Origin: Anodontia alba
Lineage: Eukaryota; Mollusca; Bivalvia; Lucinida; Lucinidae
Direction of reading: 5' to 3'
Length of the DNA: 64,000 bases
Assembly: GCA_964016985.1 (NCBI GenBank)
Contig: OZ024828.1
Coordinates: 27,906,581-27,970,580, forward strand
The notes under the pieces are model-generated. The model did no database searches and was not told the DNA's origin. It saw nothing but the letters and a program-made list of their open reading frames with translations. The position numbers and the translations under genes were made by a program. Shown here one piece after another: positions 43,255-54,305 of the stretch (positions are counted from its first letter, which is position 1; each line of letters begins with the position of its first letter).

Positions 43255-44085
43255 TTTCCAAACAAGGTGACCACAATGCTAAACAGGATCCGCTAAACAC
43301 AACAAGAAAACGTGACCACCATGCTAAACAGGATCAACTGAACAAGACAATAAGACAACGAGACCACAATGCTAAACAGAATCCGCTAAAGACAACAATA
43401 AGACAACGAGACCACAATGCTAAACAGGATCCACTAAACACAACAAGACCACGAGACCACAATGCTAAACAGGATCCGCTAAACACAACAATAAGACACT
43501 GAGACCACAATGCTAAAGAGGATCCACTAAACACAACAATAAGACAACGAGACCACAATGCTAAACAGGATCCGCTAAACACAACAATAAGTCAACGAGG
43601 TCACAATGCTAAACAGGATCCGCTAAACACAACAATAAGACAACGAGACCACAATGCTAAACAGGATCCGCTAAACACAACAAGACAACGTGACCACCAT
43701 GCTAAACAGGATCCACTAAAGACAACAATAAGATAACGAGACCACAACGCTAAACAGAATCCACTAAACACAACAAGACAACGAAACCACAATGATAAAC
43801 AGGATCCGCTAAACACAACAATAAGACACTGAGACCACAAGGCTAACAAGGATCCACTAAACACAACAATAAGACAACGAGACCACAATGCTAAACAGGA
43901 TCCGCTAAACACAACAATAAGTCAACGAGGCCACAATGCTAAACAGGATCCGCAAAACACAACAATAAGACAACGAGACCACAATGCTGAACAGGATCCG
44001 CTAAACATAACAATAAGACAACGAGACCACAATGCTAAACAGGATCCGCTAAACACAACAATAAGACAACGAACAGCACAAAACA
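43255..44085. repeat. Minisatellite, about 17 units of 45-48 bp
   Basis: Unit core ACGAGACCACAATGCTAAAC, AGGATCCGCTAAACACAAC, (AATA)AG. Because the common unit is 48 bp, the minus strand stays open for 80-100 codons (FSGSCLALWSRCLIVV per unit). Short units without ACAATA shift the frame, so this is not a gene. Confidence 0.95.
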
Positions 44086-44164
44086 CGGCGAAGCCCCGCA
44101 GCGAGAAGCCACAACGCCACACAAGGAATAAACAAGACCGGAACAAATATGAACCTTAGAACGG

Positions 44165-44570
44165 TCATTATTGCATAAAAAGCAGTGTCGCACGTTATTA
44201 ACAGCCGTGCATTAACCGGCGAAAAGCCATGTATTAACAAGGCAATTCACACGCTGTTTAATGCACGGCTACGCAACGTTCAATATGATCATACCGGGGC
44301 CACAGATTTGCTGCCGTTACGAGATTTATACTGCCCGGCCCTAGAACGAGCATAGTCCATGGATATTGCGTTCGTGTGACATCGGTGAAAAGGCGAAACA
44401 AAATAGTGCAAAAAATAACGCGAAATATAGCAAATGTTTTCAGTTTTTATGCAATAATAGCGATCGAACATGTTTTTTCAATGCATTAACATTCGCCTCC
44501 GGCCTTGGCTTTTCAACACCTCCCACGGGACCTGGCGAAGGTAAATGCATGAAAAACCATGTTTGATCCC
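44165..44570 (-). mobile_element. Composite hairpin element D, copy 3
   Basis: TCATTATTGCATAAAAAGCA to CCATGTTTGATCCC. The left arm of the big palindrome has a deletion: TTAACATTCGCC joins directly to TCCGGCC. Confidence 0.85.
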
Positions 44571-45559
44571 TATATTAGTAAAATACCGAGGTTTTAATTC
44601 GCTTTTAGATGTACTAAATCTTCACCCTAAGTTTAAATGTTAGGGTCTCAAAACTTAAAGTAACTTGTCACTTTTTGTTAATGAGTAGTTTTATTTCTAA
44701 TTAGATTCGGTTGTAATAAATTCGTTCAATTGCTTTTCACGGCTAGTCTCAAAAGAATTCAAGAGAGATCATTCGTGGGAGTGTTTCCAGTCTCGAGTTA
44801 CCTGCTTTTCATCAAAAACAGTATTTTCACATTTTCTCGCAACATCAAAAGCAGAACAGGATTTTCAACACAAAATCTAAAAGGCCATTGTTTGTCGATA
44901 AAATTCCTTGCAAAACATTTTTTTCTGTTTTCCTGGCTAATATATGGCAATCATTCAAAGTTGCTTCAAGTTGAAATTATTTCCATTGCAAAACAAACAA
45001 CAGTAAACTTTCGTTGCTCGTAAAAGATATTTTTAGACGTTTTACATGGCTATTTGTTAAGACCTCCACAGAGAGTGTATGACGAGAAAAAGATGCAAAA
45101 GTTCTCATCATCTCAAAAGAAAAATGGATGACAATTTCCTGTAGGATTACCATTAAAAAAAACATAGTTAGGTATGATCAAACCGCCTTCTCGATAAAAA
45201 CCAACGCGTTCTGAAATTGCGCAATAGATGATGCAGACTTTTTGTTAATATAAGAACAATTTTCAATATATGTCTAGGCGAATAAAGCATTTTGCCTGAA
45301 ATAAACCCGTATTTAAGGTACAGTGACCTTCCAAAAGTAAACATATCTTAATGTTTGATTTTGACCCATTCTGTTTGGAAAGAGACCCTTTTGATTATCT
45401 GTTGACAGAATGGGCTCAACAAAATGTGTATCATGTGCAAGAATGATTGTTTTTTTTTTTTTTAACAAACATCATTGAAAACTCTTTTTTTTTAAATTTC
45501 GCTCAGCAAAAGTCAGTAAAGCGTATAAATATAAGATGTAAAGTATTTTTGGCTTTACG

Positions 45560-45561
<2 letters not shown>
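44571..45561. other. About 1 kb without recognised features
   Basis: Two 60-100 codon frames at 44730-45023 (plus) and 44977-45165 (minus) have no known domain; a T-run lies near 45450. Confidence 0.4.

Positions 45562-45632
<71 letters not shown>
45562..45632. repeat. (AAT)n microsatellite
   Basis: About 23 uninterrupted AAT units. Confidence 0.97.
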
Positions 45633-45633
<1 letters not shown>

Positions 45634-46019
45634 CACTTGGCTCGCAAAGAGGCCAATAAAGCACACAGAGAGTTTAGGTTTCCTAGACTTAACATTTCGT
45701 TCAAATGGCCGCTGAAATGGAATGAAATGTCAAACCTTATTTCTGTGAAAAATAAAAAAAAAATGTTACTATTATTCAATTTTGAAGATTTAGCCTCCAG
45801 ACCGCTAACGCCTACATGTACATAGATAAGACGGATCACTTAATGTTCTATGTGTTTTTTGAAACTGTGATCATGATGGATCATAATACGAGCGTATCTG
45901 CAGGACAAAATATGTCAATATATGAAAGAAATGTGAAACCTGGTGTAAAATATTAATTGCTTGAAGCGTTATATATCTGTGACAATATGGCTTGCATCTG
46001 TTGCAATAGCAATTAAGGG

Positions 46020-46315
46020 GAATGCATGCACTTTCAAGGGAGACAGATCTGTCAAATTTGTTTTTGTCTTCCTTCTGAAAATAGGTCTACACTTAAAAGG
46101 AAAGAATTTGGTCCTCGTGGGCAAATGTGCCCCTTGGGAAAATGGGTCTACGCTGAAAGGAAAGAATTTGCTCCCACGGGGAGCAAATTCGTTTCTTTTA
46201 GCGTAGACCCATTTTCAGAAGGAGCTTTGTATACAGGAAAACAAAACAAAACAAAAAAAAAACACATAAAAAAACAAAAAAAAAACATAAAAGTTGTCTC
46301 AATTGTAAAAATGAC
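46020..46315. repeat. Family K hairpin repeat, extended copy
   Basis: CTGAAAATAGGTCTACACTT and two further GGGTCTACGCTGAAAGGAAA / TTTCTTTTAGCGTAGACCC arms; centre GCTCCCACGGGGAGC. The left half is duplicated, so one arm is present twice. The flank AAAGTTGTCTC follows after an A-rich run. Confidence 0.8.
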
Positions 46316-46371
46316 GTAAAAAGTACACGAGTATCAAGTACCCTAACATTTTATTGAATCGCGCCGGTCTC

Positions 46372-46725
46372 TTGATATAGCTTTGGATTTTTATATGTGG
46401 TAGACTATTCGATTAGCTCACTAAGGACTTTTTATATTTGCCGGGATCGTCGGTTTGTGACGATCCCGGAAAACATAAAAAAAAATCTTATAAAAAACTG
46501 AGTCATAAACAGATTAATGTCTATTTTATTTTCATTTCAATCAAGAAATTGCATAAATCCTAATAAAAGCAAACATTTAAGAATCACATTGTTGTTCTTT
46601 TTTACCTGTTACATTGAAAATTTATTAAACTTAAGTATACCCTTGTCCCATATCTCTATGTAAATATGAACAAAATTTGCGCCGGTACTTAGACGTTTAA
46701 GTCTAAATATTTTGTCTTGTTCATC
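46372..46725 (-). repeat. Dispersed repeat N, copy 2 (empty TTAA site)
   Basis: Inverted paralogue of 19313-19865. TTAA at 46577-46580 is unoccupied. It also carries the palindrome GCCGGGATCGTCGGTTTGTG / CGATCCCGG. Confidence 0.8.
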
Positions 46726-47150
46726 ATTATATGATTCACGTTCATCACTGAACCTGTGAATATGGATATAGGATAACGGAGTTGTAGGGCGTTGGTCCTA
46801 AACAAAGGCAATGTACGACAAAACGATTGGATATGACCCTGATTCCCTAAAATATTTACCCTTACTCTCGAAAAAAGTAACTTGTGTTTTCGGCCAAGCA
46901 GTTCGATTTTTTTTCACTTGCCCTTATCGAACATCTACTCGTAAAAACGAGCGGACGAGTGCTAATTTGGAGTCCTGTGTTTGTAACCCAGTCGTGGTTG
47001 ATAGCTTTGCTTTCCTCTTTAATCGCACGGCAATGGGTTGGGCCTCATACTCTATGACGGTGCAGACCTAAACCTTTCATAAGAAGGTTAGTGCCTTCTG
47101 CTTTGCTCATGGGGTGGGGGTGGGGGCAGGATCAATTTGATTTACGCGAT
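46726..47150. other. Spacer with short repeat
   Basis: About 46965-47075 (GGTTGATAGCTTTGC, CTCTTTAATCGC, CTCTATGACGG) resembles 29938-30045, so it is a low-copy repeat of unknown class. A G-rich run lies near 47110. Confidence 0.45.
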
Positions 47151-47520
47151 TTTGGATCGATTGTTTACAATCGAGTCATAGTATATCGGGTTGTTATCTA
47201 CGTGAATATCGTTGACCAATGTAATCAAACGGCGCGTTGGACGAAATCCAATTAAGTTATTTATAGCCGCGCTGTTCTTGTCACTGTGACGTCAGAGTGC
47301 CATGTAAAATGGGTTATCTGTAAAACCGGAACTAGGACAATGGCAAACAGTGCCGTCCCAGATCAGACGCCGCAGAACGCGACGTCTGATCAGGTTCTGC
47401 ACTGTTTGTTTAAATAACAGGAAGTTAAGGGTTACATGCAACAGTCTTAAGTCCCCGTTCAGGACCATTTTTTCAGCCTACACTCAGAGAATCGACCCAC
47501 CAATGCTGTCAGTGCTTTGA
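47151..47520 (+). repeat. Dispersed element J, copy 2
   Basis: TTTGGATCGATTGTTTACAA start, then ACCAATGTAATCAAACGGC, TTATTTATAGCCGCG, GTGACGTCAGAGTGC, hairpin I (47343-47408), and CAGCCTACACTCAGAGA near the end. About 370 bp. Confidence 0.82.
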
Positions 47521-47730
47521 TTTTTTTCTGCGATTTTTCACTGATTGAGTTAGGGAGCCTCTATGCGAGGCGATCAACCACTTTGTAGTTTTAAAACATT
47601 TAAACCTATGGTGAAGAATCGGTAGCGGCAAAATCGATGTAAACCCTAGGTATTTTTTTGCATATTGACCGTTCTAGGGCGATGGTTCTGTTTTTTGTTT
47701 GTGCTTTATATGGCATTGTCGCTGCTCGTT

Positions 47731-48088
47731 TTTGGATCGATTGTTTACAATCAAGCCATAGTATACAAATGCCAAAATTTCATTATGGCAGACCAATGTA
47801 ATCAAACGGCATGCAGATAACGGTTATTTATAGCCGCGTTATTCTTGTCGCTGTGACGTCAGAGTGCTGTTGATAGGGTTTCTGTAAAACCTGGACTGGA
47901 CATTTTGGAGATTGGCAAACAGTGCAGACCTGGATCAGACGCCGCAGAATGCGGCGTCTGATCAGGGCCTGTACTGTTTGTTTAAATTACAAGAAGTTAA
48001 GGGGTTGAAGGAAACAGTCTTGTCCTAATTCAGGGCCATATTCTCAGCCTACACTCAGAGACAATAGTCCCACCAGGGCTGTCAGTGA
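47731..48088 (+). repeat. Dispersed element J, copy 3 (direct neighbour)
   Basis: Same order of blocks as 47151-47520, about 580 bp downstream on the same strand, with hairpin I at 47915-47980. It also shares ...TGCTGTCAGTG at its end. Confidence 0.82.
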
Positions 48089-48175
48089 TTTTACAGTAAT
48101 ATCCATTGTCGTTTTGCTGTGATTGACAGATCCCGTCAGGCATTCGATCACCTCAAAGGGGATGTGGGAGCTAGT

Positions 48176-48251
48176 TGCTTTGCTTTTCTTTGGTTTGTAG
48201 CTTGTGTACTGTCTGTCATGGTTTGTTTGCTCTTCCTTTTGGTGCCATTGG
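48176..48251 (+). repeat. Short dispersed repeat, partner of 19238-19310
   Basis: TTGCTTTTCTTTGGTTTGTA and TGTCATGGTTTGTTTGCTCT match the 19.2-kb copy in order. An ACTCATTAGAATCGCCTCGA half-hairpin follows at 48343. Confidence 0.65.
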
Positions 48252-48434
48252 CTCTCTTTGCCTAGTAAAGGTGACTCTTCCTCGCCCCGAGGTTACAAAA
48301 CGACATTTTCTACTTTTATCTTGCAAATGTATGCTGTCTGCACTCATTAGAATCGCCTCGATGAGTAGAAAATGTCCCTAAATTATCCGTATATCGTATT
48401 TGGAGGAAATCCCTGCGGACTAAAGAACGTATTT

Positions 48435-49198
48435 TTTTTTTTTTCATGCTCAACTCAGCTGAGCATGAAATTTTCTCTGCTAATAAATATGAAAATGCCA
48501 ACAATAGTTGGCATTTTCATATTAAGTATCAGAGAAATTTTATGCTCAGATGTAATTTTGATTACAGGTCAAGTGTGACAGCCATGCTCCAAGAATTAGG
48601 CTGGCGGACCCTTGAACAGAGACAGGCAGACGCACGTCTTTGCTTGTTTTACAAGATTGTATATGGTCTGGTGGCAGTACCACTCTCAGATTACATCCAA
48701 CTATTGAATTCCAACTCTAGACACTGTCACTCATTAACTTTCAGACAGATCCATACATCCCATGATTTTTACAAATACTCATTCTTTTCCCTTACAATTG
48801 ACCAGTGGAATGTCCTACCCCAGAATGTTGTTTGTCTACCAACCCTTGATTCATTCAGGGAAGCAGTTGGTAGACTGCAGCATTCAAGGCCTTGGATCCG
48901 GAGGTAGTTGTTTTTAACCTGATTTTAAACTCCACTTATCTATTTTAACCTATCATCTTTTATCCACTTAACTATTTTACTTTTACTTTTCTCATTTCAG
49001 ATTAATTTTCTGTCTGTTCTCGCTTGACGTTCGTCCCTGCCTAGAATGCCCTCGCGGGCGTAAGGCAGTATAAAAAAAAGAAAGGAAAAAAAAAAGAAAG
49101 ATATTTTTAGCAAGAAAGAATTTGCTATTGTTACTAGTTTGAGATTTATTAGCAGGACAAATTTCGTGTTCAGCTAAGCTGAGCATAAAAAAAAAAGA
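48435..49198. mobile_element. Terminal-inverted-repeat element enclosing a LINE 3' end
   Basis: The left end (ATGCTCAACTCAGCTGAGCA, GAAATTTTCTCTGCTAATAA) is inverted at 49140-49198 (TTATTAGCAGGACAAATTTC, GTTCAGCTAAGCTGAGCAT). An inner palindrome AAAATGCCAACAATAGTTGG sits beside the left end. Between them lies the LINE piece. Termini are about 55 bp with modest divergence. Confidence 0.7.
48567..48907 (+). pseudogene. LINE reverse transcriptase C-terminal fragment
   Basis: A continuous frame reads SSVTAMLQELGWRTLEQRQA, LCLFYKIVYGLVAVPL, SRHCHSLTFRQIH, YYKYSFF-like YKYSFFSLTIDQWNVLPQN and ends SRPWIRR-stop. This is the familiar last segment of many animal non-LTR polymerases. The stop is followed by a 3' region with CGTTCGTCCCTGCCTAG, CCCTCGCGGGCGTAAGGCAG and an A/G-rich tail at about 49074-49100. 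It is heavily 5'-truncated, as LINE copies usually are, but the retained frame is unbroken. Confidence 0.85.
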
Positions 49199-49667
49199 TT
49201 TATAACCTCGGGGACGTCTTTATATATCTTTATACTGTTTTCCGTAAACTTCCGATATCCGAAAGCATGTTGAGGCCTACCTGGCCGAAATAAACTACTC
49301 TGTCCGAGAAAATTTCAACATTTCAACTATTTTCAGTGATTTCACCGGTATCATTGGTTAACCAATGGATGTTCCATTGGCTCTATGTAAATAAAACTAA
49401 GGTTAAATCTCAATAACCGAAAAGTATACCATAGCTGGACCATGGGATAATTTTCAAATTGGAAAACTAACCCATGTTTTTATTTATAGATCTCACAGGT
49501 GTACTTTAGAATGATTGTCAACTCATCAGTGCACCTTAACCTTTTTCACTCTCTGGGCTAATTCCGCAGGCGATGACAAGTTGATATTGTCCCCCAAAAA
49601 AACAGGTTTTTGTTTTCTGGGAAAAATAAGAAAAATATTTCAAAATGTTGTATGTTGAATTTTGTTT
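49199..49667. other. Spacer, nothing recognised
   Basis: TTTAACCTTTTTCACTCTC near 49543 may be the outer end of the neighbouring family H cluster. No gene. Confidence 0.4.
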
Positions 49668-49795
49668 CAGCAGACAATTTGAACATTTTCGTATTTTTCC
49701 TAGAAAACAGAATTTGACATTTCATGCAAATTGTCTCCAAATGTCAAATGTTTATTGGAAAAAAATAAACTATCACCAATATATTGTCTGCTGAA
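49668..49795. mobile_element. MITE family H, copy 4
   Basis: CAGCAGACAATTTGAACATT ... ATATTGTCTGCTG with inner CTAGAAAACAGAATTTGACA and TTTATTGGAAAAA. Confidence 0.75.
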
Positions 49796-49826
49796 AATGT
49801 CCAGAGTGCTAACCATCAATTTTCAG

Positions 49827-49985
49827 CAGATGACATTTTTTAAATAGTTTTCTTATTTTTTTTTCTCAGGTAACTGGATTTGACATTCCATGTACATTGT
49901 CTCAACTAGAGACAGTTTGCATGAAATGTCAAATTCTGTTGGCTGGAAAAACTAAGAAAGTATCATCAAATATATTGTCTGCTGA
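49827..49985. mobile_element. MITE family H, copy 5
   Basis: CAGCAGATGACATTTTTTAA ... AATATATTGTCTGCTGA. Inner inverted motifs are ACTGGATTTGACATTCCATG / CATGAAATGTCAAATTCTG around CTCAACTAGAGA. Confidence 0.78.
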
Positions 49986-50453
49986 TATTATCCAGAGAAG
50001 GTTAGAGGAACTTCAAATTTACTACTGCACTGAGCAACTTTCTATTTAAAAATGGACATTTTTTTGTTGAATAAAACACATGAAACCAGACAGTCTGTCT
50101 GGAGTATATTATAATGACCAAAGCTACAGCTGACCAACCAGACTGCAACAAAGTTTGACCAAATTAAGATGCTGATATAATTTCTTGTGATTGACAAGAT
50201 TGCAACCAATCAGATTTTAGCAGTAGTGCCTCAGTTAGTTTAATTAAAAAAAGGTGGGGTGTTTCATCCTTTTTAGTACACAAGGTCAACTGGTACAGCA
50301 TTTCATCAGACTGCCTGTTACCACTTTCCATAAAAATATAAAAAAAGAGAAATAAAAGTAAAAAAGTAGAAAAAAGATATACTAAATAAATAAAAGTATA
50401 GTTTTTGTAAGAAAAAAACAAAAACAAAAACAGTCCCATACATTGGTTAAAAC
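49986..50453. other. Spacer, nothing recognised
   Basis: The 127-codon minus-strand frame at 50164-50547 runs out of this AT-rich stretch into the palindromic MITE and mariner end. Its sequence is of low complexity and has no domain. Confidence 0.45.
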
Positions 50454-50500
50454 AGATAAACCATGTTATTGTCTCGGTTTTGGGAATACTGTAAATTATA

Positions 50501-51855
50501 CGAGGGATGTTCGAAATGAATTGCATATTTCTATCTGGAGACTTCAAATTTCAAATTAGCCCAAAAGTACTCATTTCATGCCCTCGAAGTACTCCCCGTG
50601 GCTAGAAATGCAAAGTTTCAGCCGATGTATCCACTTCTTGAAGGCGTCACGGTACGCTGATTTGGGCACAGTAATAAGGTACTGATGAATGGCAGATTCA
50701 AGTGCCTGTCGGGACTGGTATTTCCGCCCAGCAAGGAATGCTTTCAATTTCGGAAACAAAAAGAAATCACATGGGGCAAGGTCTGGGGAATACGGGGGGG
50801 GGGGGGGGAGGGGGGGGGGAGGCAAAACAGTTACGTTTTCTTTCTTCAAAAACGCCGTGACTATTGCGGAGGTATGAGCTGGGGCATTGTCATGTAGAAG
50901 ACGGACATGTTTAAAACCAGTGGCAGGGCGTCGTTTCTGATAATACTTTTTCAGTTACTTCAGTACTACGTCTTTGTAGTACTTTCCGGTGATGCTTTTG
51001 CCCTTTTTCACTGGCACTTTTATTGCGACTCCTTCACCAGAGAAGAAGATTGCATACAAAACCTTCTTTGTACTCAAAGAACGTTTGGCAATTATTGGGT
51101 GTTTGCTGTGTTTAGTGGCCCAGATCTTATTGCTAACCTTTCTGACGGGCTCAAAATAATAGACCCAGGTTTCATCACCTGTGACGACATTGGCAAACTG
51201 CTTTTTGTCATATTTTGGAAACATTTGAAGCAGCTTTTGGCCACTTTAACCCGTTGCCTCTTTTGTTCGTCAGTCAACAGATGTGGCACCCATCTAGCAG
51301 AAATCTTTCTGACTTTCAAATGCTTCTTCAAAAGAAGGTGAACCGTTGATAGTGATATGCCTACCTTTCGTGCAATATCACGAACTGTAAATCTGGCATC
51401 TCCTTCAATGATTTCCTTTATTTTGGAAACGATTTCTTTACGAGATGCAGATTTTGGCCTACCTGATTTCGGTGCATTTTTGTTGGACTACACCAGACTC
51501 AAATTTCTTTTTCCACCGCCGAACTGTGTCAGAAGACACACAAGAAGGTCCAAAAGCAGTAGAAATTTCAGTCATCAGCTTCTTCAAAGAACAACCCAGT
51601 TTTGAGCGAGCTTTGATGTAAGCCCGTATTTCATCTTTTTTGTCGACGCTTCTACCAACCATTTTTACTGCAGTGGTCAATGACTGCGTGTATTCAAATG
51701 ACAAATTTTGTGTCTTACACTTAGTCTAACATGTACATTTATACACCATTGTGTAGATATTGAATAGCCCCATACAGGCATGTATTGGTTTTTATCGTGC
51801 CCCACGTGGATATCGAGCTAGAGGACAATAAGCAATTCATTTCGAACATCCCTCG
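50501..51855 (-). mobile_element. Mariner element with perfect 24-bp terminal repeats
   Basis: 50501-50524 (CGAGGGATGTTCGAAATGAA...) and 51832-51855 are exact inverted copies; TA flanks both sides (50499-50500 and 51856-51857). Length 1355 bp is close to the usual 1.3 kb. Intact ends suggest it is the youngest transposon here, yet its gene is broken. Confidence 0.93.
50571..51662 (-). pseudogene. Mariner DD34D-type transposase, broken
   Basis: From the ATG at 51662 the order is N-terminal region (MVGRSVDKKDEIRAYIKARS), WKKKFESG linker, second helix-turn-helix ending VRKISARWVPHLLT, VTGDETWVYYFEP with the first Asp, LLHDNAPAHTSAIVTAFL with the second, and PPYSPDLAPCDFFLF with the third. Defects are a stop after TEIR near 51459, a frame change near 51190-51230 and a stop after VVLK near 50953. 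A G-run on the plus strand (50797-50820) codes an expanded poly-Pro just before YSPDL. It lengthens the spacing between the second and third Asp from 34 to 40 residues without shifting the frame. Confidence 0.9.
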
Positions 51856-51991
51856 TATAATAATTTGGTGACCTTTCACTGTCTGACCCAAACTCCGCTC
51901 TGCCTCGTTTGGGGTCAGACAGAGAAAGGTCACCAAACTATGGTATAATTTACAGTATACCCAAAACCTCGACAATAACCATGGTTTATCT

Positions 51992-53911
51992 ATAACTTAT
52001 TCCGTTTAGAATCTATGTGTCTGGGTTATTGATATAAAACCGGTACACGATACAGAACACTGTTGATTTATATGTAGCTCTCCTCATGTAACCGCCACAG
52101 CTTCTGCAGCTACTTATGATAATAATTTTAACAATTTCACCCCTGAGTTTCTGACTGGCGCCAGATTATTTCCAGGCTTTCTCCAGGCTTTTTCAGGCTA
52201 CTTCTACACCTTTCTATATGCTAACAGGTGTTCCTGGTTGAAATGAATCTACATATTACCCGTATTTTGTTGCCTGATTATGTCCAAATAGGTCAAAGCA
52301 AATGACATTAACACTTTGCACTACACATGAATTAAACCTTTAGGACGAAAACACATGGATTTCAAACTTCGTCCCGAATCTTGTCTCAAGTAAATGCTGT
52401 GGACAAAACGAGTCTACGTCTACATCGTTTATGCGCATATGCAGTGACTGGTCGACTATCTCGATTCAGAGTTCGTCATTAATTGCCTATAAACACATTA
52501 GTCAATCAGCGTATTTGTGCTGTTTTAGATGTTTTACGACCCAGTAAACATTGATGAGGTCATGTACAGCCAGTCATCAATACTTTGTGCACATACTTTC
52601 GCCAGTAAGTGACAACTGCCTTATTCAAGATCGACTACGAATCACAGAAAATCAGGTTGCTTTTGTTTCTCCACTCTTCTCCAAATACACAAAATAAACG
52701 GGTCAATCATTTTCGATGCCACGGTGACCTAAAAAAAATTAAGGATAAAACCCAAGACCATAATTATGTAACGAAAATATTTTCTCTTTTCCAGGTGAGA
52801 CAATGATCTACAGAAAGACCTCAACACATCTGTGAATAATATCGTATAATGTTATTTTTTTTTATACAAGTGGATTTTCAGAGATAAAAAAAGAAATAAA
52901 AGAAAAAGAAAAAATAAAATAAATAAATAAAAAAGAAAGTAAACATTACAAAAAATAAAAAATAATAATAATTAAAAAAAGAAAAGTAGAAAGAAAGAAA
53001 AGAGAAAAAAATAAGAGGAGAGGGAGCAACTACTGTTTCATGGTGCTGGCACTAGGCGGCAAAGTGAGACAAAATGAATTCCTTTGCAATTTAATGTCTT
53101 TTTTTAGTACGTCTGTTCTGCCGCAGCCACACCCCCAGAAAAAGTAGATAGCTCAAACATACCGTGTCGAAGCGCGAAAATAATTAAACAAACAAATAAA
53201 CGAAATTGCAGGCATTTGAAAATACATACATACTTAATTAATTATGTGTGAGCATGCGTGTGTGCGTGCGCGCGCGGGCATGCATGCACGTTTTGCAATT
53301 CCTTCATCACGTTTTTTATGTTTTCCTTCTTATTTTGTATGAAAAAAAATTATAATGCTACATAAAGCACGGTATGTAAAAAAAAATGGAGTCGGAAAGG
53401 GGAGGAGGTGCCGACAAAAAAAAAAAAAAAAAAAAAAGTGACAACTGCCTTTCTTGAATCAGCGGAAGGGTGACTGACTCCAGAATTTATTTCAAACCAA
53501 TTCGCTGAAACTAACCAGTCTGACACAGAGAAGCTCTACACTTCAGCTAGTTTGATTTTTGGTGTGTGTTAATTGCCCTCAAGGATCATTTTAGAATCTA
53601 TCAATCTTTTTGTAAACTGATTGTTACACTTTTTGTCATTTATCGTACCTAATGTAGAATTGTAGACATTGGTCCTCTCTCATTTCTTATTACCGAGATT
53701 TTATATTAAATAGTCAGGAACTGTTTTGTTGATAACAAAACTTTCAGATATCTCATCAAACAGAAGTTAAATGCATGAATTTCAAACCATAAATAAGTTA
53801 AGAAATTATTATTAATGGCTTTCGCCACGTCTTAGAACAAAACGCACACTGGCGTTGTTATCTTAATATCAACTCTTGGCACTCTCTAGCAGAATTCATC
53901 ATCGGTCATAT
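51992..53911. other. 1.9 kb with simple sequence only
   Basis: Contains an A-rich purine tract (about 52870-53030), an alternating GTGCGTGCGCGCGCG run with Z-DNA potential (about 53248-53292) and an A-run near 53417-53437. The frame at 52609-52806 has no recognised domain. CTTTCTTGAATCAGCGGAAGG near 53450 resembles, inverted, the SINE body (CCGCTGATT). Confidence 0.5.
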
Positions 53912-54060
53912 CTTTTTTATTTTTCCCAGAAAATAGGATTTGGCATTAGATGCGAATTGTCTCCCTTGAGACAATTCGCATCTAATGGCATACCTTATTT
54001 TTTTGGGAAAAGTAATTGACGTATTTCAAAATATTATTGGCTGAATTTTTTACCCAGCAT
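53912..54060. mobile_element. MITE family H, decayed copy 6
   Basis: TTTTTCCCAGAAAATAGGAT is inverted against CCTTATTTTTTTGGGAAAA, and AATTGTCTCCCTTGAGACAATT is at the centre. The outer CAGCAGAC termini are lost. Confidence 0.6.
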
Positions 54061-54145
54061 GCAAAGCAATAATATGATTCAAACATACCCGTCAGGCGTG
54101 CCGTTTGTATTGATTTTAGGTTTGCGAAAATAATGATATTGTCGT

Positions 54146-54299
54146 AAATGTTTCCCTTGGTGCTCTGGTTTGGTATCTGGATTATATTTGTATAATTTCA
54201 TTAACTCTGAACATTCCCTATGCAACAGTTATCTGCAGTTATTCTGGTAGAAATAGGAGTAAATCAATCGGTAAGCTCTAGAAATCCAAACTAGGCAAC
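54146..54299 (+). repeat. Segmental duplicate, copy 1 (partner 55747-55905)
   Basis: GTAAATGTTTCCCTTGGTGC, TATAATTTCATTAACTCTGAA, GGTAAGCTCTAGAAATCCAAACTAGGCAA. Same order and strand in copy 2, about 1.6 kb on. Confidence 0.85.
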
Positions 54300-54305
54300 A
54301 GTCAT

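Larger units (their letters stand above)
50454..51991. mobile_element. Palindromic MITE interrupted by a mariner
   Basis: The left arm AGATAAACCATGTTATTGTC, TTTTGGGAATACTGTAAATT is inverted at 51942-51991 (AATTTACAGTATACCCAAAA, ACAATAACCATGGTTTATCT). Between, GGTGACCTTTCACTGTCTGA pairs with GTCAGACAGAGAAAGGTCACC. Without the mariner, the element is about 180 bp. Confidence 0.85.

Noticed and set aside
43255..44085. CRISPR-like array
   Set aside because: There is no alternation of constant repeat and unique spacer; whole units are similar, and the DNA is eukaryotic.
43334..44146. Three minus-strand frames with a 16-residue repeat
   Set aside because: They follow from the 48-bp minisatellite and are cut by unit-length changes.
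50164..50547. 127-codon minus-strand frame as a gene
   Set aside because: Low-complexity AT-rich sequence that runs into MITE and mariner termini.
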